A DNA stretch of 64,000 nucleotides from JBCDBW01 sp039182965 (lineage in GTDB: Bacteria > Verrucomicrobiota > Verrucomicrobiia > Verrucomicrobiales > DEV007), in the NCBI GenBank assembly GCA_039182965.1, contig JBCDBW010000007.1:1-64000 (forward strand), read 5' to 3'. The notes under the pieces are model-generated. The model ran no database searches, was not told the DNA's origin, and was given only the letters and a program-made list of their open reading frames with translations. Positions 52,356 to 61,824 of the stretch are shown here, one piece after another; positions within the stretch are counted from its first letter, which is position 1, and each line of letters opens with the position of its first letter. The translations under genes were made by a program, and so were the position numbers.

Positions 52356-53621
52356 ATGGCGAGTTTTGAATACATTGCGTTAGACGCGAAAGGAGTTGAG
52401 ACGACGGGAGCGATTGATGCTTCGAGTGAGGCGGACGCGATTGGACAGCTTCGAAAGTCTGGTTTTTATCCGACAAAGGTGGCGGAGTCTGGACGGGGTG
52501 GGATTGGCAAGGCGGCGAAGAAGAAGGCGGGTAAGGCGACGTCGAAAGCGGCGAAGAAGGGAAAGGCAGGGGGGCGGATCAAGAGCAAGGTATTAATGAT
52601 TTTCACACGGCAGTTGGCGACGCTTATTGATTCGGGTCTGCCTTTATTGCGAGGGTTGACGGTTTTGGGAAACCAAGAGCCGAACCCGGTTCTGAAGCGG
52701 ACGATTAACTCGCTGGCGGATGCAGTGCAGACGGGGAGCACCTTTTCGGAGAGTTTGGGTCAGCATCCGAAGATTTTCAATAAATTGTATGTGAACATGG
52801 TGAAAGCCGGGGAATTGGGAGGGGTGTTAGAGTTGGTATTGATTCGTTTGGCGGAGTATCAGGAGAAGGCGGAGAAGCTGAAGAACCGGATTATCTCGGC
52901 GATGGTGTATCCGGTTATTGTGATGGCGATTGCGGTGGGGATCATGATTTTCCTGATGGTCTACATTGTGCCTAAGTTTGAGGAGATTTTTCGGGATATG
53001 CTGCCAGGCAAGCCGTTGCCGGCGTTGACGGAAGCAGTAGTAGGCTTCAGTCGAACGATCGCCACGAATTTACCTTGGATTCTCCTGGGGGTGGCGGTTT
53101 TGGTGGCGTTGTTTTTGTTGATTCGGTCGACGAAAGGTGGGCGTCGTGCGTTGGACAAGTTCAAGTTACACATGCCGTTGTTCGGTCCGATTCAGCGGAA
53201 GAGTGCGATTGCGCGTTTTACTCGGACATTGGGAACATTGGTGACCAGTGGGGTGCCGATTTTACAGGCGTTGAATATCACGCGGGATACTGCGGGCAAT
53301 GTGATCATCGCGGAAGCGGTAGACAAGGTTCACGCCAGCGTCAAGGAGGGTGAATCGATCGTGTCGCCGCTTGAGGCGAGCAAAGTGTTTCCGCCGATGG
53401 TTATTAGTATGGTGGATGTTGGGGAGGAGACTGGTCAGTTACCTGAGATGTTGCTTAAGATTGCGGAGGTGTATGATGATGAGGTGGACAATGCCGTTGA
53501 TGCGATGACGTCGTTGCTTGAGCCGATTATGATTGTTTTGTTGGCGATGGTGGTGGGTGTTATTGTGTTGGCGTTGTTCTTACCCTTAGTACACATCATC
53601 TCCGGTCTAAACGAGCAGTAG
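52356..53621 (+). CDS. PilC/GspF-type inner-membrane assembly protein
   Basis: A 421-aa protein. N-terminal YIALDAKGVETTGAIDASSEADAIGQLRKSGFYPTKV is typical, followed by a lysine/alanine-rich linker (about 50-76), then two T2SSF domains and three membrane segments (about 190-215, 240-260 and 395-415). The ending MIVLLAMVVGVIVLALFLPLVHIISGL is diagnostic. It forms the inner-membrane platform with the ATPases. Two pseudopilin genes follow on the same strand, the first 33 bp away. Confidence 0.93.
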   Translation: MASFEYIALDAKGVETTGAIDASSEADAIGQLRKSGFYPTKVAESGRGGIGKAAKKKAGKATSKAAKKGKAGGRIKSKVLMIFTRQLATLIDSGLPLLRGLTVLGNQEPNPVLKRTINSLADAVQTGSTFSESLGQHPKIFNKLYVNMVKAGELGGVLELVLIRLAEYQEKAEKLKNRIISAMVYPVIVMAIAVGIMIFLMVYIVPKFEEIFRDMLPGKPLPALTEAVVGFSRTIATNLPWILLGVAVLVALFLLIRSTKGGRRALDKFKLHMPLFGPIQRKSAIARFTRTLGTLVTSGVPILQALNITRDTAGNVIIAEAVDKVHASVKEGESIVSPLEASKVFPPMVISMVDVGEETGQLPEMLLKIAEVYDDEVDNAVDAMTSLLEPIMIVLLAMVVGVIVLALFLPLVHIISGLNEQ

Positions 53622-53654
53622 GACAAAGAAATAAAATTCAAACCCCGAGAAGAG

Positions 53655-54269
53655 ATGCACGATACTCGAAGCAATGCGGCTGGGAGTAGTCGTGAAGGTA
53701 GAGCGAAGAAGTGGATGTGGAATGGGACGCTGGGGACGCGTGCGTTTACGTTAATTGAGTTGTTAGTCGTGATCGCGATTATTGCGATTTTAGCCGGGCT
53801 TTCTCTGAGATTTATTGGTGGCGCGCAAGAGACTGCGAAGCGGAAAAAAGCGACGGCTCAGTTAGATGCGATCAAGTTGGGGTTGGAGAATTTCCAGATC
53901 GACAATGGTGAATATCCGATTAATGACGGGGCGCCGGAGGATGGCGCTCCGATTTTGTATCAGGCTCTATCGGGTGATGGGAATGATTTGCTAGGTTTTT
54001 TTGGGGCTTCCACTTCCTCGACGGGCCGTTTGGGATCGGCTGGGGAGGTGTATTGGAAGGATATGAGTTCGCAGGGGATTGTGGGTTCCGACAGCACGAC
54101 CGACTATGCTTTGATTGATCCGTGGGCGAATGCTTACCGGTATGTGCGCAAGGGGACCGCAGCGGAGCGGCGGTCGGCGCAGAAGAATGAGGCGACTTAT
54201 GATTTGTGGACTTTGGGGGGTGGGGAAGAGTCGGAGGAGGATGAGGAGAAGTGGATTAAGAACTGGTGA
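53655..54269 (+). CDS. GspG-type pseudopilin 1
   Basis: A 204-aa prepilin-like protein with a long N-terminal leader followed by TRAFTLIELLVVIAIIAILAGL, the prepilin peptidase recognition and membrane helix. The mature part contains LENFQIDNGEYPINDGAPEDGAP and ALIDPWANAYRYVRKG, as in GspG major pseudopilins with their calcium-site loop, and a charged C-terminus (GGGEESEEDEEKWIKNW). Start at 53655 or Met at 53715 (MWNGTLGTRAF). It is followed directly by a paralogue. Confidence 0.9.
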   Translation: MHDTRSNAAGSSREGRAKKWMWNGTLGTRAFTLIELLVVIAIIAILAGLSLRFIGGAQETAKRKKATAQLDAIKLGLENFQIDNGEYPINDGAPEDGAPILYQALSGDGNDLLGFFGASTSSTGRLGSAGEVYWKDMSSQGIVGSDSTTDYALIDPWANAYRYVRKGTAAERRSAQKNEATYDLWTLGGGEESEEDEEKWIKNW

Positions 54270-54275
54270 GCCGCG

Positions 54276-54824
54276 ATGCGAGCCGCGTTTACTTTGGTGG
54301 AATTGCTAGTAGTGATCGCGATTTTGGCGACTTTAGCGGTGTTTTTGATTGGTTATATCGGTGCCAGCAATGAGGCGGCCAAGCGAAAGAGTGCGGGCGT
54401 TCAAATCGCGGCGATCGAGACGGCGATTGAGAATTTCCAGACAGATTATGGCGAGTTTCCTGTGAACGATGGTGGGCCTGAAGAGGGCGCGTTTGTAGTT
54501 TATCAGGCTCTTTCTGGGGATGGTAATGACAAGCTTGGATTTCCGGGCGAAGCCTTTCTATCGCGAGGGCGTCTGGGGTCTTCCGGTGAAGTGTATCTAT
54601 CCGATCTGGCGGATCCACGTGGAGCCAGTGTGGCGTTAGTTAGTGATGGAGGAGAGATGTATGCGTTGATTGATCCTTGGGCGAATGCTTACCGGTATGT
54701 GCGCAAGGGGACTGGAGCGGAGCGGCGGTCGGCGCAGAAGAATGAGGCGACGTATGACTTGTGGTCTTTGGGGGGCGGGGAAGAGTCGGAGGAGGATGAG
54801 GAGAATTGGATTACGAACTGGTAG
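54276..54824 (+). CDS. GspG-type pseudopilin 2
   Basis: A 182-aa protein starting MRAAFTLVELLVVIAILATLAVFLIG, a prepilin leader with no long N-terminal extension. It shares about half its residues with pseudopilin 1 over the first 90 residues but nearly all of the last 53 (4 differences). It is the last gene of the secretion operon; 33 bp separate it from the stop of convergent pyrG. Confidence 0.9.
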   Translation: MRAAFTLVELLVVIAILATLAVFLIGYIGASNEAAKRKSAGVQIAAIETAIENFQTDYGEFPVNDGGPEEGAFVVYQALSGDGNDKLGFPGEAFLSRGRLGSSGEVYLSDLADPRGASVALVSDGGEMYALIDPWANAYRYVRKGTGAERRSAQKNEATYDLWSLGGGEESEEDEENWITNW

Positions 54825-54857
54825 TCCAAGGGGAAGGAAGGCGGTGTGGGTCAATTG

Positions 54858-56480
54858 TCAGACGGTGACGGGAGAGGAATTCGTTTTGTGTTTCAGGGCG
54901 GCGGTGACGAAGCCGGCGAACATGGGGTGGGGTTGATTGGGTTTGGAAAGGAACTCGGGATGAAATTGAGAGGCGACGTAGAAGGGGTGATCTGCGAGTT
55001 CGACAATTTCGACAAGGCTACCGTCCGGTGAGGTACCGGAGACGACGAGGCCGGCATTTTCCATTTGTTCCCGGTAGTTAAAGTTGAATTCGTAGCGGTG
55101 GCGGTGCCGTTCATTCACGGTTTCGCTTTTATACAGTTCGGCGACTTTAGTATTGCTTTTGAGGATGCTGATGCAGCCACCGAGGCGCATCGAGGCCCCT
55201 TTCTCCGTGACTTCCTTTTGTTCTTCGAGCAAGCAGATGACGGGATGGGGTGATTGGGAATCGAATTCGGAGCTGTTGGCGCCCTCGAGGCCGCACACGT
55301 TTCGCGCGAATTCGATGACGGCGATTTGCATTCCGAGGCAGAGGCCAAGGTAGGGGGTGTTGTTTTCACGGGCGTATTGGGCGGCCATAATTTTGCCTTC
55401 CGTACCACGGTCACCGAAGCCACCGGGAATGAGGATACCATCTAAATCGGCGAGGTATGTGTCTGCTCCTTTTTTCTCGATATCTTCGGCGTCGATACGA
55501 ACGGGGACGACGCGTGAGTCCGCGGCGGCACCGGCATGAGTGAGGGCTTCATAAATCGATTTGTAGGCGTCCTGTAGTTCGATGTATTTGCCTACGATAC
55601 CGACGCGGATTTCGTGTGTGGGATTGATGAGGCGATCGACAAAATTGTCCCAACTGGTAAAGTCGGGTTCATTGGTTTCGATATCGAAGAGGCGGCAGAC
55701 GATTTCATCGAGGTTGTGTTCGTGGAGGCGGAGGGGGAGTTCGTAGATGGTATTTTCGACATCGAGTTCTTCGATCACGGCTTCGACGGGAACGTTGCAG
55801 TAGAGGGAGATTTTTTCTCGGAGGTCGAGATCGAGAGGGTGTTCGGTCCGGCAGACGACGATCTGGGGCTGGATACCGATTTCGCGAAGTTTCGCGACAC
55901 TTTGCTGAGTGGGTTTGGTTTTAAGCTCACCTGCGGCCTTGATGAAAGGGATGAGGGTGACGTGGAGGAAGATGACATTTTCCCGACCGACTTCCTGGGT
56001 GAACTGGCGCATGGCTTCGAGAAAAGGGAGGCCTTCGATATCCCCGGTGGTCCCACCTATTTCGGTGATGATAACGTCTGCACCGGATTTTTCGCCGACG
56101 GTATAGATGCGGTTCTTTATTTCGTCGGTGACGTGGGGAACGACTTGGACCGTTTTTCCGAGGTAATCGCCACGGCGTTCTTTCCGAAGGACATTTTCGT
56201 AGACTTGTCCGCTGGTGAGGTTGTTGAAGCGGGTGAGGACAGAACTGGTGAAGCGTTCGTAGTGACCGAGGTCGAGGTCGGTTTCGGCGCCGTCGTTGAG
56301 CACATAGACTTCGCCGTGTTGGAAGGGGCTCATCGTGCCGGGATCGACATTGAGGTAGGGGTCAAACTTTTGGATTGTGACTTTGAGGCCACGATGTTCG
56401 AGAAGGGTTCCAAGGGCGGCAGCGGTGAGGCCTTTTCCGAGGGAGCTAACGACGCCGCCGGTGACGAAGATATATTTCAT
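54858..56480 (-). CDS. pyrG: CTP synthase
   Basis: 540 aa, full length. N-terminal amidoligase domain MKYIFVTGGVVSSLGKGLTAAALG with MSPFQHGEVYVLNDGAETDLDLGHYERF; C-terminal glutamine amidotransferase domain with the nucleophile Cys in LGLCLGMQ (about residue 380) and the catalytic His-Glu in FHPEF near the end. It makes CTP from UTP. Its ATG overlaps the kdsB stop by 4 bp (ATGA), so the two are coupled. Confidence 0.98.
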   Translation of the reverse strand: MKYIFVTGGVVSSLGKGLTAAALGTLLEHRGLKVTIQKFDPYLNVDPGTMSPFQHGEVYVLNDGAETDLDLGHYERFTSSVLTRFNNLTSGQVYENVLRKERRGDYLGKTVQVVPHVTDEIKNRIYTVGEKSGADVIITEIGGTTGDIEGLPFLEAMRQFTQEVGRENVIFLHVTLIPFIKAAGELKTKPTQQSVAKLREIGIQPQIVVCRTEHPLDLDLREKISLYCNVPVEAVIEELDVENTIYELPLRLHEHNLDEIVCRLFDIETNEPDFTSWDNFVDRLINPTHEIRVGIVGKYIELQDAYKSIYEALTHAGAAADSRVVPVRIDAEDIEKKGADTYLADLDGILIPGGFGDRGTEGKIMAAQYARENNTPYLGLCLGMQIAVIEFARNVCGLEGANSSEFDSQSPHPVICLLEEQKEVTEKGASMRLGGCISILKSNTKVAELYKSETVNERHRHRYEFNFNYREQMENAGLVVSGTSPDGSLVEIVELADHPFYVASQFHPEFLSKPNQPHPMFAGFVTAALKHKTNSSPVTV

Positions 56481-57226
56481 GATCGTTTGAGCAGCTTGCT
56501 TATTTGTTTCGCTTGTTGTGGTGTATCGACGCCGGGTGAGTCATCGGGTGAGATCAGGACTTTGATTGGAGTTCCGTGTTCGAGGGCGCGGAGTTGCTCC
56601 AGGAGTTCGCTCTGCTCTAGGGGGGTAGGCTTCCAGCGGATAAAGCGGAGGAGAAATTCGCGGCTGAATCCGTAAATGCCTTGATGCCGATAGAAGGTCA
56701 GGTTGGGCACTTTTGAGCGCTGGAATGGGATAATACTTCTGGAGAAATACAATGCCTCGCGGCGATTGTTAAGTACGACTTTTACAATATTTGGATTTTT
56801 TAGCTGTTTGGGGTCGGAGATGACGTTTGCGGCGGTGATCATATGGAGATCTTCCCTGGTGCTGAGGGTTTGGGCGAGGCGATTGATGAGACGGCGGCTG
56901 ATCAGGGGTTCATCGCCTTGGACGTTGATTATGTGGGAGAAGCGGGGATGGCGCCGGGCGACTTCGGCAATTCGGTCCGTGCCGCTGGGGTGGGCGTTTT
57001 TGGTGAGTTCGGCTTCGGCGCCGAAGGAGCGGGCAGCTTTGAGGATGCGTTTATCGTCGGTGGCAATAATGACATGATCGAGGCCGGAGCAGGGAAGGCA
57101 GCGTTCCCAGACGTGTTGGATGAGTGGTTTGCCATTGATGATGTGGAGGGGTTTTCCTGGGAAGCGTGATGACGCGTATCGGGCGGGGATGACGCCGAGG
57201 ATCTGAGAATTTTTTCGGGAGGCCAT
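56477..57226 (-). CDS. kdsB: 3-deoxy-manno-octulosonate cytidylyltransferase
   Basis: 249 aa. Starts with VIPARYASSRFPGKPL, then VIIATDD, TKNAHPSGTDRIAEVA and NVQGDEPLIS. It activates KDO with CTP to give CMP-KDO for lipopolysaccharide, so the organism makes LPS and has an outer membrane. Overlap with pyrG supports a CTP-supply link. It is the first gene of the pair. Confidence 0.97.
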   Translation of the reverse strand: MASRKNSQILGVIPARYASSRFPGKPLHIINGKPLIQHVWERCLPCSGLDHVIIATDDKRILKAARSFGAEAELTKNAHPSGTDRIAEVARRHPRFSHIINVQGDEPLISRRLINRLAQTLSTREDLHMITAANVISDPKQLKNPNIVKVVLNNRREALYFSRSIIPFQRSKVPNLTFYRHQGIYGFSREFLLRFIRWKPTPLEQSELLEQLRALEHGTPIKVLISPDDSPGVDTPQQAKQISKLLKRS

Positions 57227-57541
57227 GTTCAGGGAAGAGGTTTTGCGTGGGGGGTGGAGAGGTCAAGGGGAAAGCAAAGCGTCGTAGATGGTGGGGTTCA
57301 GCTGGCGAGGCTGTGATTTCGGCTGACGGAATGTGACGGTTTGGCAGGAAGGGGCGGTAATCAGAGGAAATGCTTGGAGGAAAGAGGCCGAATTTCCCTG
57401 TCTTGGCGGGGTTCATGGGTGGAGAGTGCGAATGGGGTGGTTTGACTGTGGAATTGGGGACTGTGTGGCAAGCTAACGCTTGTCTGAAGCAGGAAGCGCG
57501 TTATATGTTGAGGTTGGGAGGCAACATTGATATCAGAGATT
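57227..57541. other. Spacer between divergent genes
   Basis: 315 bp containing TTGACT (57442-57447) without a well-placed -10 box. No gene recognised. Confidence 0.45.
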
Positions 57542-58387
57542 ATGGTGACGAAGAGTGTATCCTGTGCGGCTTTCATTTTAGCGGTAGTAGTGAGTCCTGC
57601 TTCCGGGCAGTTAGAGGTGGTCGAGGTGGATGAGTTGGATATTTCGAAGTTTCCGGGGGCCTTGGTGGAGGATGTGGTGGTGCCCGTTCCGAGTGAGGTG
57701 TTTATGGTCTTGGACAAGTTGGGGGACCCGGATTGGGGATCGGAGCTATATGAGGGCGATTACTCGGGATACACGGATCGGACGCAGCTGGCTTTGGTAT
57801 TTGGGACGGCTGTGGCTGATGGGTTTGTTGCGGTGCAGGCGAAGGATCGGGCGGGGATTCAGCGCTTGGGGCGTGAAGTTTTGAGGCTGGGTGAGGCGAT
57901 TGGAATCCGTGATGCCGTGGTCGGTCATTGCAACAGTATTATTGAGTCGGCGAATGATGAGGATTGGAAAGCGATCCGGCGGGAACTGGATCGGACGCAG
58001 TCGACGGTACGAACGACAATGGAACGAATGCGGGACGAGGATTTGGCGCAGGCGGTGAGCATTGGCGGGTGGTTGCGCGGGACGGAGGTGATCACCTCGT
58101 TGATTACGGGTGCTTACAGCAGAGACAAGGCGGAGTTGTTGAGTCAGCCGGACTTGGTGGCGTATTTTGGCAGATCAATTGGCGGTATGGATGAAGATGT
58201 TAGGGCGAACGAGAAGATGATGGCCGTGGGGGAGGGGCTGGAGTTGATTCGAGAGCTGATGGACAACGGTGGTGTGGTGCTTGATGCGGATGAAGTTAAC
58301 GAGATGCTGGTGGTGTGCGAGCGCCTGCTGGCATTGGTGCGGGCCTCGGGTGGGGCGGGTAGTGAAGGAGAGGGGGCATCGTCTTGA
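57542..58387 (+). CDS. Secreted helical protein of unknown function
   Basis: A 281-aa protein with a signal peptide (VSCAAFILAVVVSPASGQ) and a mature part that is acidic and mostly helical: DELDISKFPGALVEDVVVPVPSEVFMVLDKLGDPDWGSEL, LALVFGTAVADGFVAVQAKD, GGWLRGTEVITSLITGAYS. I recognise no named family; similar proteins occur in PVC genomes. Its stop overlaps the next start (TTGA), so the two are translationally coupled. Start ATG at 57542. Confidence 0.6.
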   Translation: MVTKSVSCAAFILAVVVSPASGQLEVVEVDELDISKFPGALVEDVVVPVPSEVFMVLDKLGDPDWGSELYEGDYSGYTDRTQLALVFGTAVADGFVAVQAKDRAGIQRLGREVLRLGEAIGIRDAVVGHCNSIIESANDEDWKAIRRELDRTQSTVRTTMERMRDEDLAQAVSIGGWLRGTEVITSLITGAYSRDKAELLSQPDLVAYFGRSIGGMDEDVRANEKMMAVGEGLELIRELMDNGGVVLDADEVNEMLVVCERLLALVRASGGAGSEGEGASS

Positions 58388-58854
58388 GGGGGAGACAGTT
58401 GCGAGGGGTGAGATTTCGGCGTTGGTTCGTTTTGGTAATGCTTGTGGTTTTTTGGGTGGGGTCGGGGGTGCCAAGTGCAGACGCGATTTTGGATGAGGCC
58501 CATACGTTTGCGATGGAAGCGGCGGTGCCTGCAGTGGATCAGGGCTTCACGGTGCGAGAGGACTATTGGAGCGGAGAGATCAAGTCGGGCGAAGCGAAGT
58601 TAATTAAGCATCAACTGTTTAAGGGAAACGAATACTGGTTTTGGCTCGGATCTTCCTATGATGGGACCAAACCTGAAGTGAAGATTTATGATGAGGACGG
58701 GAAGCTTGTGCAGGTGGAGAGCACAAAAGAGGCGCATATGGCGGCCGCGAGGGTATTACCGCCGGAGACAGGGACTTATTACATTTATGTGGTGGTGCAG
58801 ACGGGGAAGAAGGGGGAGAAGGTGGATTGGGCGTTGGCATATGGCTACCGCTAG
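58384..58854 (+). CDS. Secreted protein of unknown function with beta-sandwich-like domain
   Basis: A 156-aa protein. N-terminal signal (RRWFVLVMLVVFWVGSGVPSADA), then FAMEAAVPAVDQGFTVREDYWSGEIKSGEAKLIKHQLFKGNEYWFWLG, EVKIYDEDGKLVQVEST and GTYYIYVVVQTGKKGEKVDWALAYGYR. The last third resembles the pre-peptidase C-terminal (PPC) beta-sandwich but too weakly to name. TTG start at 58384 overlaps the previous stop (TTGA); GTG at 58408 is an alternative. Confidence 0.6.
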   Translation: MRGRQLRGVRFRRWFVLVMLVVFWVGSGVPSADAILDEAHTFAMEAAVPAVDQGFTVREDYWSGEIKSGEAKLIKHQLFKGNEYWFWLGSSYDGTKPEVKIYDEDGKLVQVESTKEAHMAAARVLPPETGTYYIYVVVQTGKKGEKVDWALAYGYR

Positions 58855-58867
58855 GCTGTGGGGATAG

Positions 58868-59869
58868 ATGAGGTCGCAGGTATTGGAGTTTGAGAGTCCG
58901 CATTTTTTGCAGTCGTTATTTGCGGATGACTTGCGATTACTGAAGGAGGTGGAGCGGGAGTTGGCGGTGCGGGTGACGACGCGGGATGGGTGGATCAAGT
59001 TGGAGGGGGAGGATGAGGAGGTGGCGAGTGCGGAGGCGTTGATTCGTGATTTGGAGGCGGCACGGCGCAAGGGTGCGGAGATCAGTGTGCACGCGTTTCG
59101 CTTTGCGGTGGAGATGGCGACGGCGGGTGAGGATACGTCGGTATTATCGGAATTGGTGGAGCGGAAGATGCTGGGTTCGGCGACGAAGCCACCCGTGATG
59201 CCGAAGACACGTGGCCAGCTCTATTATATGCGGACAATGGACGAGAATGACATTGTTTTCGGGGTGGGTCCGGCAGGGACGGGGAAGACGTATTTGGCGA
59301 TGGCTCGGGCGCTTCAAGCGATGCGGGACGGCGAGGTAGCGCGTTTGGTTTTGACGCGTCCGGCAGTGGAAGCGGGTGAAGCGCTGGGTTTTTTGCCGGG
59401 GGACATGCAGGAAAAGATATTCCCGTATTTGCGGCCTCTGTATGATGCGTTGTACGACATGCTTGAGCCCAAGGATGTGGAAAAGTTCATGGATAGTGGG
59501 ATGATTGAGATTGCTCCATTGGCGTTCATGAGAGGTCGGACTTTGAATCGTGCTTTTGTGATTTTGGATGAAGCGCAAAACACCACCCGGGAGCAGATGT
59601 TTATGTTTTTGACTCGTTTGGGTTTGGGGTCGCGGGCGGTGATTACGGGGGATCCGAGTCAGATTGATTTGAGGGATCGTACGGGGTCGGGATTGACGGA
59701 AGCGTTGGTGGCGCTACCTGGTGTTCGTGGAGTAGGGGTGACGAAATTTGACCGACGCGACGTGGTGCGGCATCGGGTCGTACAGGGGATTATTGATGCC
59801 TACGACCGGCATCGCGGCGGGGTGGAAGGGGATCCAGAGAGCACCGATAAGCGTGCCAAAGCCCGCTAG
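58868..59869 (+). CDS. phoH: PhoH family protein (RNA-associated ATPase)
   Basis: A 333-aa PhoH-type protein. N-terminal KH-like region (about 5-70), then ATPase with Walker A GPAGTGKTYLAMA (134-146), LTRPAVEAGE and Walker B VILDEAQNTT. It precedes the 7TM-HD and ybeY genes, the common phoH-pgpH-ybeY order of RNA-processing neighbours. Often called PhoL/YbeZ when next to ybeY. Confidence 0.95.
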   Translation: MRSQVLEFESPHFLQSLFADDLRLLKEVERELAVRVTTRDGWIKLEGEDEEVASAEALIRDLEAARRKGAEISVHAFRFAVEMATAGEDTSVLSELVERKMLGSATKPPVMPKTRGQLYYMRTMDENDIVFGVGPAGTGKTYLAMARALQAMRDGEVARLVLTRPAVEAGEALGFLPGDMQEKIFPYLRPLYDALYDMLEPKDVEKFMDSGMIEIAPLAFMRGRTLNRAFVILDEAQNTTREQMFMFLTRLGLGSRAVITGDPSQIDLRDRTGSGLTEALVALPGVRGVGVTKFDRRDVVRHRVVQGIIDAYDRHRGGVEGDPESTDKRAKAR

Positions 59870-59943
59870 TACAAGGGTTTATCGGGGAATTGCGGGGAGG
59901 CTATATTTTGTCGTTTTCTTATCTTTCCGTGGGGGAAAACTGT

Positions 59944-59949
59944 TATATT
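59944..59949 (+). promoter_or_regulatory. Extended -10 element upstream of the 7TM-HD gene
   Basis: TGTTATATT (59941-59949) matches an extended -10 (TGn plus TATATT). It is AT-rich, unlike its surroundings. No clear -35 at 17 bp; a second TATATT lies at 59902-59907. Confidence 0.4.
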
Positions 59950-60102
59950 ACCCCTACCGTGGAAACACACATCTCATTTGGTTTTGAACGAATAATTTCC
60001 GATCTAAGGCGGTTTGGGAATGAGGAGAGCCACCGTTTGCTCTGATTTCCACCGGCTTTTGGACTAGCGGCTGCGATACTCCTTTCTCAGAGACGGGACA
60101 AA

Positions 60103-61824
60103 ATGTTTGATGCTCTTGCCAGACTTCAATTAAAGCGAAAAGGGTTCTCGTGTGGCCGGACGCGGCGCAAGCAGACTGACAACGCCTTTTTGGTGGCGTT
60201 GTGGGAGAGTCCGTGGGTGAAGGTGCTACTTTTTCTTGGGTTCGTGGCGGGGATGATGGCGCTGGTGTTATCGGGGAGTAACGAGATAGGGGAACGGCCG
60301 CCATTTGGTGACGCTCCTATCCGGGCGATGCTCGTGACGGGTTTGTTGAGTGTGACGGCTCTGATTCACTTTTACTTGAATCACCCGCGTAATTTTGCGG
60401 AGAACACGCGAGTCTTGTTAATTTTTGGTGCAATCTTGATGCAGGTGGCCGTGTTGCGTGGGGTGATCGGAATAGTGGAGAGCAACTGGCTACCGGTGGG
60501 GTATGTGTATTTGCTGGCTCCCATGGCATTTTCTCCAATGCTGCTTTCGATTTTGCTCGGTCGTGCGTTTGGAATGTTTGCAGTGGTGAGTTCTAGTCTG
60601 TTTGGCGCTTTGTTAATCGGCAGATCAGAGGTGTTTACCTACATCGTCGTGAGTCTGGTGATCGGGACGGTGGGGGTGTATGTAACGAATCAGATTCGGA
60701 AGCGGAGTCGGTTGATTCGGGCGGGCTTGAATGTTGGCCTAACGAGTTTGGCATTGGGGATAGCAGCGGGGTATATCGATGCCTTTGACGTCATGCGTCC
60801 GGCTGACACGGATTGGCAGATTTTTGGCTGGCAGTGTTTGATTCCCTTGGGAGTGGGTATTGCGACGAGCACGGTGGTGGGTGGTGTCTTGCCCGTGGTG
60901 GAGGGGATATTCAAGATCACGACGGATGTTTCGTGGATTGAGCAAGCTGATTTAAATCATCCGCTACTGCGGCGGATGACCTTGGAGGCGCCGGGGACAT
61001 ATCATCACAGTCTGGTTGTGGCGAATCTATCTGAGGCGGCTGCAGAACGAATTGGGGCGAACGCGACGATGTGTCGTGTTGCGTCATATTTTCATGACAT
61101 TGGCAAGCTGGAGAAGCCTGGATATTACATTGAGAACATTACGGAGCGAGATAATCCCCACGATGAACTCACGCCGAACATGAGTATGCTGATCATTACG
61201 GCGCATGTGAAAGACGGGGTGGACATGGCGATCAAGAACAAGTTGAACCATGAGATCATCGACGTGATCGAAGAGCATCACGGAACGTCTCTGGTGTATT
61301 ATTTTTATCGTCGTGCCCTCGATCAGCAGCAGCAGATTCGGGATTTGGTGAGCGATGAAAAGGCGAATGAGGAAGATGTCCCTGATGTTGATGAGAAGAG
61401 TTTTCGATATCCGGGGCCGAAACCGCGCACACGTGAAAGTGGTATAATCAGCTTAGCTGATGCTGTGGAGGGTGCTTCGCGTTCGGTGCAAAAGCCGACA
61501 CCCCAGAAAATTGAGCAGATGGTGGATGAGATTGTACGGGGGCGCATGCGGGATGGTCAGTTAGACGAGTGTGAGCTAACGATGAGCGAATTAGCGGAGA
61601 TCAAAGCGAGTTTTTGCGCAACCTTACGCAGTATGATGCACAACCGTATTTCCTATCCGAAGGAAGATCTAGAGGGGAAGGATGAGGAGAAGGAGCGTCG
61701 TCGGAGCGAGGGGCGGGCGAAGAAGAAGAAAGACGAGTTGCGGCGTGAGGAGGAAGGGGCGGAGGAATCGGTAGTCGGGACCGTGCCGCGTGAGAAGGAG
61801 CCTTTGAGCGGGGCGCGAGGTTGA
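60103..61824 (+). CDS. 7TM-HD (PgpH-type) cyclic di-AMP phosphodiesterase-like protein
   Basis: A 573-aa protein. N-terminal cytoplasmic start, a membrane region with about seven segments (50-280) and a C-terminal HD domain, with the first metal His in TYHHSLVVANL (about 300) and HD in SYFHDIGKLEKPGYY (about 329-342). Family members hydrolyse c-di-AMP to pApA. The large extracytoplasmic domain found in Gram-positive PgpH is missing. A lysine/glutamate-rich C-terminal tail ends the protein. The stop overlaps the ybeY start (TTGA). Confidence 0.88.
   Translation: MFDALARLQLKRKGFSCGRTRRKQTDNAFLVALWESPWVKVLLFLGFVAGMMALVLSGSNEIGERPPFGDAPIRAMLVTGLLSVTALIHFYLNHPRNFAENTRVLLIFGAILMQVAVLRGVIGIVESNWLPVGYVYLLAPMAFSPMLLSILLGRAFGMFAVVSSSLFGALLIGRSEVFTYIVVSLVIGTVGVYVTNQIRKRSRLIRAGLNVGLTSLALGIAAGYIDAFDVMRPADTDWQIFGWQCLIPLGVGIATSTVVGGVLPVVEGIFKITTDVSWIEQADLNHPLLRRMTLEAPGTYHHSLVVANLSEAAAERIGANATMCRVASYFHDIGKLEKPGYYIENITERDNPHDELTPNMSMLIITAHVKDGVDMAIKNKLNHEIIDVIEEHHGTSLVYYFYRRALDQQQQIRDLVSDEKANEEDVPDVDEKSFRYPGPKPRTRESGIISLADAVEGASRSVQKPTPQKIEQMVDEIVRGRMRDGQLDECELTMSELAEIKASFCATLRSMMHNRISYPKEDLEGKDEEKERRRSEGRAKKKKDELRREEEGAEESVVGTVPREKEPLSGARG

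Noticed and set aside
55614..56675. A 353-codon + strand ORF opposite pyrG
   Set aside because: It lies fully over a conserved enzyme, has no known motif or ribosome-binding site, and long antisense frames are expected from the skewed composition.
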